Assembly (NCBI GenBank): GCA_026709935.1
Contig: JAPOSC010000004.1
Location: 62,789-126,788, forward strand
Reading direction: 5' to 3'
DNA length: 64,000 nucleotides
Source: Thiotrichales bacterium
Lineage (GTDB): Bacteria; Pseudomonadota; Gammaproteobacteria; HK1
Positions 19,186 through 28,279 of the stretch are shown here, piece after piece (the first letter of the stretch is position 1; each line of letters starts with the position of its first letter). The translations under genes were made by a program, and so were the position numbers. The notes below the pieces were generated by a model. It ran no database searches. It saw only the letters and a program-made list of their open reading frames with translations, and was not told the origin of the DNA.

Positions 19186-21645
19186 TTACTCGTCGTACTC
19201 CGCGCCGAAGGCTCCAGCGACGTGGCCATTTGTAAAGTGGCCGTTGAACTCGCCAGATACGTTCTCGGGGTAGTCATTAGTAGTATCGGGAGCGTCCCCT
19301 GCATCATTGTCGTTCCCATCGTTAGCGTTGCCGTAGAACTGACCGCTCCATTCTCCAGTCTCACCCCCACCCTTCGTAACTCCTCCAGTAAAACCTCCTT
19401 CAGATCCCGAGGTTTGGGTAATGTCTGATTTCTCTAACATTAGAGGATCAAATCCAATGTCATCCCCTTCAGCATCCGTGAAGTCTGAGATAGTTCCCGA
19501 GACCGAGAAATGGTCGTCCTCAGCAATCGCGGTTCCGCCAAAACTCGCCGTCAGTTTTGCATCTGCCGTGAACATTCCATTCGTGACTTCAAGGACATCA
19601 CCAGTGCCATCTCTCTTCACATACACACCAGCCGCTACGCCGTAGTAGTCCGCGGTTCCTACGATCTCGTCACTACCAGAAACGAAGCCTTCTTCGTCAA
19701 GCGTTCCCGCCCCTCCTGCGAATGTGCGGATGTCGTGCTCGACAATACCGTCGCGCTGCGTAGTGGATTTCATCCAGTAACCGAAGTGGGTATAGTCCGA
19801 ATCAGGATCACCGTACTTCACCATTGGTTCGCCTGAGTCAGGATCGAACGACAGAGTTCCTCCCCCGAAAGTTACTGAATCCTCTCCATTACGCGTGATT
19901 ACGCAGTTGCTAGAAGCGCATGAAAACCGCCCAGATTGACCAAAGAGCATCCCTCGCTCACTATCTCCATCTTTGATAGTTATGCTTGCTGTCCCACTCT
20001 CCGTACTAGGTTTTCCAGGAACAACATTTCCACCTGTGATATCACGCGCATTTACCGTAGTTGCGGCGGCTGTAAAAGTTACATTGCCTCCGGCAGTTGG
20101 GGCAGGAAAGCTATCAGCTCCATCGATTCCATTAAAGACCGTATCTGTCCAAGCAGCATCACCAGCTTTCTCGATGTCGGTGTAGATCGTCCCCCTTTCG
20201 GTGAACGGACGTCTCGCTTCGTCATCGGTATGGACGAAAGTCTTACCCATCCACCCTGATCCAGCACTCGGGGCGTCAGACATCGTATACGGCTTCTCAT
20301 CGTCTTCATCTATCTTGATCACGGCATCGCCGGAGGTACGAGTAATCGTGCGACCTGCGAACTCCGACGGCACCGCAGCACCTACCTCGTGATCGTTGAT
20401 GGCCTCGGCTACCTTCATCGGCGCTTCATTCATCTTCTTGCGATCGGCGACATCCGCAGCCTCACGATCCTTCTTTGCCATTGCGAGGACAGTCTTCGAA
20501 GATTCGAGCAGCCCATTAGCAATGCTCAGCTCGGCAGTAAGATCCGCACTCATGTCTTGCGCATTATTGATTGCCGTCTCAAGAGCCTTGATAGCGGCAT
20601 CAAGAGCTTCTATCTGCGGCTGAGTCGGAGGAGTGCTAAGCGCGGCCCGCGTAGTATCGACACCCGTTGAAGCATTAGCGATCGCAACCCTGTGCCCCTT
20701 GAGCGCTTCCACCTTCTTGCTGCTCGCAGAGTCATTGACAGACGCCTGCGCTATCGTCAGCTCGCCTTTCGCATCGCTGATCAGTGAATTAGCATCGGCG
20801 ATAGCTGTCTCGTCAGTCTTCCAATCCGTCGCTGCCGTTACTGCACTCTCAAGGCTTTGGATGGCGGTATCCAGACGGGCGACTAAATCAGTAGTTGGAG
20901 AATCTCCCGCGTCCTTCAGGTCGGCTCTGGCTGCAACAACACGAGCAGTTGCTAAAGAGATCGCACTGGCCTGAGTAGACCTACGGTTGTTCAGCGCGGT
21001 AGTCACCTGCCCCTGCGCTGTCGTAGATGCAGTTCTGGCATTCGTGAGAGTAGTGTTAGCGGCGGCCAAATCGGCATCATCGGCTGCAACGTCATCAGCG
21101 CCATTGATCGCAGCCTCAAGTTCTGCGATGGCCGCCTCGAGAGCGGTTACTTGCGCCTGAGTCGGTAGCGGGCTGCTGAGCGCATTCTGCGCCGCCGTTA
21201 CCTTACCTGCAGCCGGGCTGATAGCGCTTTTCTGCGTGACGATACGGCTCGCCTTAGCGGCAGCCGCGATATTCGCCTTCGCCGTGCTGGATGCACTCTG
21301 CGCAAACGAAAGCTGCCCCCTCGCCGTCGACTTCGCGCTATCGCTCAAGTCCTCAGCAGCCTTGATGGCCGCATCAAGGGCAGAGATAGCCGCGTCGAGG
21401 GTATCGACTTGGCCCTGAGTCGGGGAGGTTGAATTCAGACCGGTCAGCGCCGTTGTAACGCCAGTCGCCGCCGTAGTGATGGCAGCCTGCTGGGCTGTTT
21501 GCCGCTGTTCCAGCGTAGGGCCGTCGTCCATCATGTCGGTATCGTCGTCGTTGTTGCTGCTCGAACCGCCGCATGCGGCCAGTCCGATGCTGACGGTGGC
21601 CGCAAGGGCCAAGCGCGCCAGTAGGTGGGCTCGTACTATCTTCAT
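19186..21645 (-). CDS. Large repeat-rich lipoprotein with TbpB-like C-terminal domain
   Basis: An 819-aa predicted lipoprotein. ATG 21645 has AAGGAG 8 nt upstream; the signal peptide ends in lipobox LAAC (Cys about residue 25), followed by GGSSSNNDDDTD, an acidic linker typical of exported surface lipoproteins. Residues of about 45-420 contain four or five degenerate Ala-rich helical repeats of about 90 aa, each with PTQxQVxxLDAAIxALxxAI, predicted as coiled coil. The C-terminal ~400 residues are beta-rich and end GEWSGQFYGN...VSGEFNGHFTNGHVAGAFGA, a pattern of transferrin-binding-protein-like barrels (TbpB_B_D) carried by many Slam-exported lipoproteins. Base composition is visibly richer in A+T than the neighbours, suggesting transfer. 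The ligand is unknown. Confidence 0.75.
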   Translation of the reverse strand: MKIVRAHLLARLALAATVSIGLAACGGSSSNNDDDTDMMDDGPTLEQRQTAQQAAITTAATGVTTALTGLNSTSPTQGQVDTLDAAISALDAAIKAAEDLSDSAKSTARGQLSFAQSASSTAKANIAAAAKASRIVTQKSAISPAAGKVTAAQNALSSPLPTQAQVTALEAAIAELEAAINGADDVAADDADLAAANTTLTNARTASTTAQGQVTTALNNRRSTQASAISLATARVVAARADLKDAGDSPTTDLVARLDTAIQSLESAVTAATDWKTDETAIADANSLISDAKGELTIAQASVNDSASSKKVEALKGHRVAIANASTGVDTTRAALSTPPTQPQIEALDAAIKALETAINNAQDMSADLTAELSIANGLLESSKTVLAMAKKDREAADVADRKKMNEAPMKVAEAINDHEVGAAVPSEFAGRTITRTSGDAVIKIDEDDEKPYTMSDAPSAGSGWMGKTFVHTDDEARRPFTERGTIYTDIEKAGDAAWTDTVFNGIDGADSFPAPTAGGNVTFTAAATTVNARDITGGNVVPGKPSTESGTASITIKDGDSERGMLFGQSGRFSCASSNCVITRNGEDSVTFGGGTLSFDPDSGEPMVKYGDPDSDYTHFGYWMKSTTQRDGIVEHDIRTFAGGAGTLDEEGFVSGSDEIVGTADYYGVAAGVYVKRDGTGDVLEVTNGMFTADAKLTASFGGTAIAEDDHFSVSGTISDFTDAEGDDIGFDPLMLEKSDITQTSGSEGGFTGGVTKGGGETGEWSGQFYGNANDGNDNDAGDAPDTTNDYPENVSGEFNGHFTNGHVAGAFGAEYDE

Positions 21646-22849
21646 TTCGTGCGCTCCTTCAGATGGTTGCGAAATGACTCGGAGAGAGCTCACGGTCCTC
21701 ACGCTGGCCGCGCGATCGCCGTCAAGTCAGGCGAGACCCCGATCCGGGCTGGCGGTGAATGTGGTTCGCGCCGCCGGTTGGGTCCTGTCGTGCACACTTG
21801 CCTGTCTCCCGGCGTTGAAGCCGTTGAGTCGTTCAAGCCTTCTGTGCGCGTGTGTTGACGGGGTGTTTCCTGGCCATTCGAGAGTGCGAATCCACCCGGC
21901 TTTTCGAGGACTGATCCCGCCGGATCGGTCAGGTACTGTGGGTGTGATTGGGGGGTGGCGTGTCCCAGCGAGCACGGAGGCACCTGTTCAGGGCCATGCG
22001 CCGGAGACGAAATACCAGTTAAAACAGAGGATTGGAGTCCATCTAACGCAGATGCGAATGCTTCCTATTTGGTTCTAATTAAGCCATTATGTTTGTTACC
22101 CGCGTGTCCCCAGGTGTTACCCAGAGGGGGAAATGCGTCCCGCACCGGTCACCATTGATATCCCGGCAGGGGGCGAATTGAGGGGGTGAGAGGGAGGATT
22201 CCCGGATTTCGAGCGAGCGCCGCATCGGGGGGGCCGGTCGCGGCCTCACAGGCCCTCCGCGTCCTGCCCGAAGTTACGCCAAGTGGTTGTAAACGCAGGT
22301 AAAAAGACACACAACCCCGAAGAGAATCCGACGCCGAGTCCCCGAAAAGCCCACCGGCAGAAATGTCGCATGAAAGACATCAATGTCGTTCAAGGATATT
22401 TGACAACACACCCGAGGCAGTATGCTTCCTCCCGCTCGTGTGTGGGTTTCTCTTGGCCGCGCGTCGAGTTATATGCAGTCACACCCACTGTACCTGATTC
22501 CCACACCGTCCCTCGCTATTCTCCGTATTGCTCTTTTTCGAGCATCTACAGGCACTTACGCGCTGTTCCTCCGAAAACTCGGTCCACTCCCGGGGACACG
22601 GATGGGGACACGAGGCGACTCCTCGCAGCACTCGGCGCTTCCGCAGCACCGGCCAATCCATCGCACCGGGCCAAGGTCGCCACGGCCCTCCATGGAGCAC
22701 GGGTGGGGCGTGGTGGGCTGAGGCCATCGCCAATCCGCGCCGTGCGAATGCACGATCACGATGCCCGACGATGCAGGCGTCGGTGCCTTCAGTGGGCAGG
22801 GCAGGGAAAATTGAGTGGCGCAGTGAGAAATGCGGGCTGAACGTGCGGT
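21646..22849. other. 1.2-kb region without a recognised gene
   Basis: This is the longest stretch without a confident gene. The first part must hold the lipoprotein promoter. From about 22010 to 22560 the sequence is markedly richer in A+T than the chromosome average here, and several short frames have no coding character or recognisable family. A half-site of the gene-end repeat (GTGAGAAATGCG, 22823-22834) lies just beyond mutM. It may be a decayed island boundary. Confidence 0.4.
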
Positions 22850-23686
22850 TCAGCGTTGTGCCGACGGCACCCACGCGGTGGTGCGCCCGCCGATGGTCAC
22901 ATGCTCGATCGGCTGGCCGCTCGCCGTCTTTGCATCATCCTGTCTGCCCCAGCGCCGGTGGAACAGCCATGAGCGTGGATAGAGCGAATTGTCGGCGTTC
23001 ACATCCACTGCGCGCTTGACGATGGCGGCGAGTCCGGATCGCATGCGCTTCGCCTCGGCGTCGGTCAGCGAGGAGGCGCGGCGTCGGGGATCGATGCCGG
23101 CCTGGTAGAGCACCTCGTCCGCGATCCAGTTGCCCACGCCGGCCGCGAACGACTGGTCCAGCAGGAGCGACTTCACGTTGGCGGAGCGCGCCCGCAGCAT
23201 CTCGGAGAACCGCTTCGGCGGCGGCATCGCCAGCAGGGGATCGAAGCCGAGCCTCGCGATGGGGGGCTGGCGTTCGGGATCGTCGCGCAGGAGGATGCGT
23301 CCGAGCCGGCGCCCGTCCACCATCACGAGTTCGCCGCCGTCATTGAATCGCATCCGGATCTTCACGAATCGGGGTGGCCACGCCGCCGGGTCCTCCCGCG
23401 GCCCCGACTTGAGCTGCAGCGGCGTCGTGGTCGGGGTCCTGAACGCGCCAGTCATCCCGAAGTGGAACAGCGGGTGGGGCGGAGCACTCAGATCGAACCA
23501 GAGCTGCTTGCCCCAGCGCCGGGCCGCCTCGACCCGCTTGCCCTCCAGCGCGCGGCGCCATGCGCGGGGCGCGATCGAATCGAACACGATCTCGTCATCC
23601 GCGCACCACACGTGTTCGATGCGCCGCCCGCCCGCCACGGATTCCGCCAGCCTGCGTCCCCGCTCGACCTCCGGCAGCTCCGGCAT
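22850..23686 (-). CDS. mutM: Formamidopyrimidine-DNA glycosylase, zincless-finger type
   Basis: A 278-aa base-excision repair glycosylase/AP lyase. ATG 23686 is required because the mature enzyme needs Pro2; the N-terminus reads MPELPEVERGRRL with catalytic Pro2 and Glu3. HFGMTGAF and GVGNWIADEVLYQAGIDP (helix-two-turns-helix) are conserved. The C-terminal zinc finger with four cysteines is absent; in its place is SWLFHRRWG...IGGRTTAWVPSAQ, resembling the zincless beta-hairpin of plant and fungal FPG proteins. It is divergent from the DsbA-like gene. Confidence 0.9.
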   Translation of the reverse strand: MPELPEVERGRRLAESVAGGRRIEHVWCADDEIVFDSIAPRAWRRALEGKRVEAARRWGKQLWFDLSAPPHPLFHFGMTGAFRTPTTTPLQLKSGPREDPAAWPPRFVKIRMRFNDGGELVMVDGRRLGRILLRDDPERQPPIARLGFDPLLAMPPPKRFSEMLRARSANVKSLLLDQSFAAGVGNWIADEVLYQAGIDPRRRASSLTDAEAKRMRSGLAAIVKRAVDVNADNSLYPRSWLFHRRWGRQDDAKTASGQPIEHVTIGGRTTAWVPSAQR

Positions 23687-23873
23687 GCTCGATTCCCCCG
23701 TGCTGGATTCTCTCGTCACTAACCCCGGCGGGCCGATAATAACGAGGCCGGGGCGGAAGCCGATGGCGCAAGCGGGTCAGTGCATGTCGGCGGACGGTGG
23801 CAAGGCCGTCGCGCGCCGCTGTGTTTCACCTCATAATGACCGAACACTGCCACGCACATCGGTGCCGGTTCCC

Positions 23874-24557
23874 ATGAATGAGACAGACGCTTCCGGAGAC
23901 GAGCGGACGCGGGTGCGCATCGACATCTTCTCGGACACCATCTGCCCGTGGTGCTGGATCGGGAAGCGGCGCCTGGAGCGCACGCTGGAGGCACGCCCGG
24001 ACCTCGACGCCGAGCTGGTCTGGCACACATTCCAGCTCAATCCGACGATGCCGGCCGCCGGAATGGACCGGAAGGCGTACCTCGAAGCGAAGTTTGGCGG
24101 CGCCGACAACGCGCGCGCAACCTACGGCCGGATCGTCGCCGAAGGCGCCCGCGAGTCACTTCCGTTCGATTTCGGCGCCATCCCGCGTACTCCCAACACC
24201 CTCGATTCCCATCGGCTCGTGCGCTGGGCGGCGGATCAGCCGCCGGGCCAGACGCCGATGGTGGAGGCGCTGTTCGACGCCTACTTCGCGCGCGGGCAGG
24301 ATGTGGGGGATGCGGAGGTGCTGGCGCGAGTCGCGGCGGAAGCCGGCTACGATGAACCGGGCGCACGCGGACTGCTCGCGGGCGACGAAGGGCGCGCCGA
24401 GGTGACCAACGAGGACATGCGGGCCCGCGGCGCGGGCATCACCGGCGTTCCGTGTTTCATCCTCGACGGCAAGGTGGCGGTGCCCGGCGCGGTGGAGCCG
24501 GACGTGTTCCTGCGCGTGTTCGAGGAACACGGCATCGGAGCTGCGGCCGCAGGCTGA
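23874..24557 (+). CDS. DsbA family oxidoreductase, FrnE-like
   Basis: A 227-aa cytoplasmic thioredoxin-fold protein with an inserted helical domain, of the FrnE/2-hydroxychromene-isomerase-related DsbA family. The redox motif CPWC occurs in DTICPWCWIGKRRLE (about residues 24-38). The family signatures HTFQLNP, NTLDSHRL and GITGVPCFILDGKVAVPGA (cis-Pro) are present. There is no signal peptide. The gene is monocistronic and converges on the beta-keto acid cleavage gene with 17 bases between them. Confidence 0.9.
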   Translation: MNETDASGDERTRVRIDIFSDTICPWCWIGKRRLERTLEARPDLDAELVWHTFQLNPTMPAAGMDRKAYLEAKFGGADNARATYGRIVAEGARESLPFDFGAIPRTPNTLDSHRLVRWAADQPPGQTPMVEALFDAYFARGQDVGDAEVLARVAAEAGYDEPGARGLLAGDEGRAEVTNEDMRARGAGITGVPCFILDGKVAVPGAVEPDVFLRVFEEHGIGAAAAG

Positions 24558-24574
24558 GTGCCGCGGGCCGACGC

Positions 24575-25471
24575 TCAGGCGACCTTCGCGTCCCGCACCG
24601 AGGGAAGCCCCAGAATCCCCCGCGCCTCTTCCACCGTGGCTACCCGTCCGCCAAGTTCGCGGATGATGCGCACGCCCTTGTCGACCAGTTCCCGGTTGCC
24701 CCTGCACTTGACGCCGCGCTCCAGATAGACGGCATCCTCCATCCCGATCCGGCAGTGCCCACCGAGCAGAAACGCCTGTGCGAGCATCGGAAACGCCCAT
24801 CGGCTCGCGCCGAACGCCGCCCACTCGCAATTCGGGGGGAGCAGCGACTTCGCGTACAGCATCGTCTCGCTGCCCGGCGAGAAGCCGTACTTCACCCCGG
24901 TGACGATCTGGAACAGCGTCGGCTCGCGAAGCGTGCCGTCCCTGACGAGCTCGTGCGCGAGCTGGATGTCGCCGCTGTCGAAGACTTCCAGCTCCGGCTT
25001 CACGCCGGCTGCGTAGATGCGCTCGGCCATGATGCGGATGTTGCGGGGGGTGTTGATCACCGCCCCGCCACCGAACCACATCGTGTTGAGATCGAGGCTG
25101 CAGATCTCGGGCCGGAGCTCCACGATGTGCTCGGTGCGGATCTCCGGGGTGGTCAGCATCGTGGCCGGGGCCGCCACTTTGGGGTCGTCGTCGCTTGGCA
25201 CGAACCGCCCGCCGGGCCCGGTGGTGAGGTTGATGATGAGGTCGGTGTCACTGGCGCGGATGCGCCCGACCACCTCGCGGTAGTACGCGATCTCCATGCT
25301 CGGCACGCCGGACTCCGGGTCGCGCACGTGGATGTGGCAGATGGCGGCGCCCGCCTTCGCGGCGGCGATGCAATCGTCGGCGATCTCGGCCGGGGTGACC
25401 GGCAGCGTCTCGTTGTGGCGGCGCGTGGTGTGGCCGCCGGTCACGGCGCAGGAGAGGATGGTGGGTCTCAT
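24575..25471 (-). CDS. Beta-keto acid cleavage enzyme (BKACE, DUF849)
   Basis: A 298-aa TIM-barrel enzyme of the BKACE/Kce family, which condenses a beta-keto acid with acetyl-CoA to give acetoacetate and a CoA ester. It opens TILSCAVTGGHTTRRHNETLPVTP, and the zinc-ligand segment CHIHVRDP with Glu at position PES is visible, then LNTMWFGGG, FSPGS and HCRIGMEDAVYLERG. ATG 25471 has a weak ribosome site. The adjacent divergent operon imports amino acids, and several BKACE enzymes act in lysine, carnitine or ornithine breakdown; its substrate here cannot be told. Confidence 0.9.
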   Translation of the reverse strand: MRPTILSCAVTGGHTTRRHNETLPVTPAEIADDCIAAAKAGAAICHIHVRDPESGVPSMEIAYYREVVGRIRASDTDLIINLTTGPGGRFVPSDDDPKVAAPATMLTTPEIRTEHIVELRPEICSLDLNTMWFGGGAVINTPRNIRIMAERIYAAGVKPELEVFDSGDIQLAHELVRDGTLREPTLFQIVTGVKYGFSPGSETMLYAKSLLPPNCEWAAFGASRWAFPMLAQAFLLGGHCRIGMEDAVYLERGVKCRGNRELVDKGVRIIRELGGRVATVEEARGILGLPSVRDAKVA

Positions 25472-25905
25472 GGGATCGGCCTGGTCGTTGCTCGGGTCGG
25501 TGCTCGGGTCGGGACGACGATGCGGCCGAGCGATGGTACCAAGGACGTCCGGTTGCGCGCAGAACCGCCTCCGGCCACCGGCGTCACCTGTCCCTGACCC
25601 GCACTCTCGCCCTCGGTGCCCACGGCTTCGACCGGCCCCGATATGCGATTGACATGCCAATATCCGACTCGGCCAGTACCGCAATCGCCACGATCCGCCC
25701 CGGAAATTTCCCATCTCCGACGCCTCCGGACGCCGGGCACGGCATGATTGCATGCGACTCCGAAGTGACGTTAGGATGCAGTCGGTAAGGGTGTGCGCCG
25801 ACTTTCGAAGCCTGATTGCGGTTCGGTCCGCACCTCCACCAAATGCACCGAAGTGAAGAGTGCATGCATCTCCTGATCTCTGTTTATCTTGCGAGGGAGT
25901 GAACC
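25472..25905. other. Divergent intergenic region between BKACE and aapJ
   Basis: No gene was seen. It holds a short tandem repeat of GCTCGGGTCGGT-like units (about 25492-25520) just upstream of the BKACE start. The strong ribosome site GAGGGAG precedes aapJ. Promoters for both directions must lie here, but no clear consensus pair was identified. Confidence 0.4.
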
Positions 25906-26925
25906 ATGAAAAAGAGAACCTCCGTAGCGGTTGGCGCGCTTGGACTCGCGCTCGGCGTCGCCGGCAGCGCTCAGGCCGCGACCCTTGAGGACGTGCAGGC
26001 CCGTGGCGTTCTGAATTGTGTCGTGAGCACCGGCATCGCCGGATTCGCCTACACCGACGAGTCGGGCGAATGGAAAGGCTTCGATGTCGACTTCTGCCGT
26101 GCCACCGCCGCCGCCGTGCTCGGCGACCCGGGCGCCATCAAGGCCGTCACCTCCACCGGCAAGACGCGTTTCACCCTGCTGAACGCTGGCGAAGGCGATG
26201 TGCTGTGGCGCAACACCACCATCACCTTCTCGCGCGATGTCGGCGTGAAGCTGCGTTTCCACGGCGTCAACTACTACGACGGCCAGGGCTTCATGGTGCG
26301 CAAGGACCTTGGAGTTTCCAGCGCCAACGATCTTGACGGCGCCTCCGTCTGCATCCAGACCGGCACCACCACCGAGCTCAACCTCGCCGACTACTTCCAC
26401 GCCAACGGCATGAAGTACGAGGCGGTGACCATCGAAACCAACGACGAAGCGCGGCAGAACTACACCGCCGGACGGTGCGACGTGTACACCACCGATGCAT
26501 CGGGCCTCGCCGCGACCCGCTCCACCTTCACCGATCCGGACAATCACATCATTCTTCCGGAGATCATTTCCAAGGAACCGCTCGGCCCCGCCACGCGCCA
26601 CGGCGACGACCAGTGGTCGGACATCGTGACCTGGGTGCTGAACGCGACGATCACGGCGGAGGAACTGGGCGTCACGTCGGCGAACGTCGACGAGATGAAG
26701 AGCTCCAACAATCCTGAAGTGCTGCGTCTGCTCGGGGTGGAAGGCAACCAGGGGTCGGAGCTCGGCCTGAGCGCCGACTGGGCCTACAACATCATCAAGA
26801 TGGTCGGGAACTACGGAGAGATCTTCGAGCGCAACATCGGCGTGAACACGCCAATCGGCCTGGCGCGCGGACTCAACGCGCAGTGGACCGATGGGGGCCT
26901 TCTGTACTCGCCGCCGTTCCGTTGA
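25906..26925 (+). CDS. aapJ: General L-amino acid ABC transporter substrate-binding protein
   Basis: A 339-aa periplasmic binding protein (SBP_bac_3) of the AapJ/BztA group with broad L-amino-acid specificity. The signal peptide MKKRTSVAVGALGLALGVAGSAQA is followed by the AapJ-typical TLEDVQARGVLNCVVSTGIAGFAY and GFDVDFCRATAAAVLG. Also present are NTTITFSRD, CIQTGTTTE and AGRCDVYTTD. Length is as expected. It is first in the aapJQMP operon and is separated from aapQ by a perfect 14-bp hairpin. Confidence 0.95.
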   Translation: MKKRTSVAVGALGLALGVAGSAQAATLEDVQARGVLNCVVSTGIAGFAYTDESGEWKGFDVDFCRATAAAVLGDPGAIKAVTSTGKTRFTLLNAGEGDVLWRNTTITFSRDVGVKLRFHGVNYYDGQGFMVRKDLGVSSANDLDGASVCIQTGTTTELNLADYFHANGMKYEAVTIETNDEARQNYTAGRCDVYTTDASGLAATRSTFTDPDNHIILPEIISKEPLGPATRHGDDQWSDIVTWVLNATITAEELGVTSANVDEMKSSNNPEVLRLLGVEGNQGSELGLSADWAYNIIKMVGNYGEIFERNIGVNTPIGLARGLNAQWTDGGLLYSPPFR

Positions 26926-26976
26926 GATCGAGCTTGATCGAGCCCAGCCTGAACCGGGCCTGATCGAGTCCGAAAA

Positions 26977-27006
26977 CGCGCCTGCGTGCACCTGCACGCA
27001 GGCGCG
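26977..27006 (+). terminator. Perfect 14-bp hairpin between aapJ and aapQ
   Basis: CGCGCCTGCGTGCA (26977-26990) and TGCACGCAGGCGCG (26993-27006) are exact reverse complements separated by CC. It lies 51 bases after the aapJ stop and has no U-tract. It probably protects aapJ mRNA or partially terminates, so that binding protein exceeds permease. Confidence 0.6.
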
Positions 27007-27033
27007 ATTCCCCGAGCCCGAGGGAGCCATCGG

Positions 27034-28227
27034 ATGACGGCAGCCGCTCCCCCCCAGCAGACCGGCGCCCTTCTCCGCCTCTGGCGGAACAAGGAGGCGC
27101 GATCGGTCATCGTGCAGATCGTCACCGTGGCGGTGGTGTGCACCCTGGTGGCCATCGGGCTGCACAATGTCTCCGTCAACCTCGCAGCGATCGGCAAGGA
27201 ATTCAGCTTCGACTTCCTGACCGCCCCCGCCGCGTACGACATCACCTTCTCTCCCTTCATCGACTACACCTCCCGCGACACGCACCTCGTCGCGACGGCG
27301 GTGGGAGTCCTGAACACCCTGCTGGTAGCGGTCTGCGGCATCGTGGCCGCCACCCTCCTCGGCTTCACCATGGGCGTCCTGCGGCTGTCCAACAACTGGT
27401 TGATCAGCCGGATGGTCTACGTCTTCATCGAATTCACCCGCAACGTCCCGGTGCTGCTGCACATCCTGCTCGTCCACGGGATCGTGGTGACCACGCTTCC
27501 CGCCGCCCGCCAGGCCATCAACTTCGGGGACACGATGTTCCTCTCCAACCGGGGTTTCTACGTGCCGGCGCCGGTGCCCGAGGATGGAGCCGGCATCGTG
27601 GGCGTGGTGTTCCTGGTTGCGGTCATCGCCGCCATCGTGTTTCGCCGGTGGGCGAAGCGGGTACAGGACGAAACGGGGACGATCTACCCGGTGTTCTGGA
27701 TCTGCGCCGGGGTCATCGTCGGCGCGACGGGACTGGCGTTCCTCGCGACGGGAGCGCCCCTGACCTGGGAGGTGCCGGCGCTCAAAGGATTCAACTTCCA
27801 GGGGGGCATGGCGCTGAAGCCCGAGTTCCTGGCCCTGTGGCTCGCGCTGACCTACTACACCTCGTGCTTCATCGCCGAGATCGTGCGGGCCGGCATCCTC
27901 GCGGTCAGCCATGGCCAGACCGAGGCGTCCTACGCGCTGGGCCTGCGGCCGAACCGCACCCTTCAGCTCGTGATCATCCCGCAGGCGCTGCGCATCATCG
28001 TGCCGCCGCTCGTCAGCCAGTACCTGAACCTCACCAAGAACTCCTCGCTGGCCATCGCCATCGGCTACATGGACGTGGTCGCCACCATCGGCGGCATCTC
28101 GCTCATGCAGACCGGCAAGGAGGTGGAGACGATGATCATCGTGCTCGGGATCTACCTCGTCATCTCGCTGGTCATCTCGGCGTTCATGAACTGGTTCAAC
28201 CGCAGCATCAGGTTCAAGGAGCGATAG
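27034..28227 (+). CDS. aapQ: General L-amino acid ABC transporter permease AapQ
   Basis: A 397-aa inner-membrane permease of the polar amino-acid family. ATG 27034 with GGGAG upstream is preferred over an earlier frame start. An N-terminal transmembrane helix and the segment FDFLTAPAAYDITFSPFIDYTSRDTH are characteristic of AapQ. The coupling loop TEASYALGLRPNRTLQLVIIPQALRIIVPPLVSQY and LTKNSSLAIAIGYMDVV are conserved. It forms a heterodimer with AapM. Spacing to aapM is 52 bases. Confidence 0.94.
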   Translation: MTAAAPPQQTGALLRLWRNKEARSVIVQIVTVAVVCTLVAIGLHNVSVNLAAIGKEFSFDFLTAPAAYDITFSPFIDYTSRDTHLVATAVGVLNTLLVAVCGIVAATLLGFTMGVLRLSNNWLISRMVYVFIEFTRNVPVLLHILLVHGIVVTTLPAARQAINFGDTMFLSNRGFYVPAPVPEDGAGIVGVVFLVAVIAAIVFRRWAKRVQDETGTIYPVFWICAGVIVGATGLAFLATGAPLTWEVPALKGFNFQGGMALKPEFLALWLALTYYTSCFIAEIVRAGILAVSHGQTEASYALGLRPNRTLQLVIIPQALRIIVPPLVSQYLNLTKNSSLAIAIGYMDVVATIGGISLMQTGKEVETMIIVLGIYLVISLVISAFMNWFNRSIRFKER

Positions 28228-28279
28228 CCGTGCCGGACCGACGAGCACCTCCGAATGCGGCGCACCGTGGCTGTCTGTC

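Noticed and set aside
22283-22840. A 185-residue open frame in the gene-poor region
   Set aside because: No ribosome site, mixed composition along its length, and no recognisable domain.
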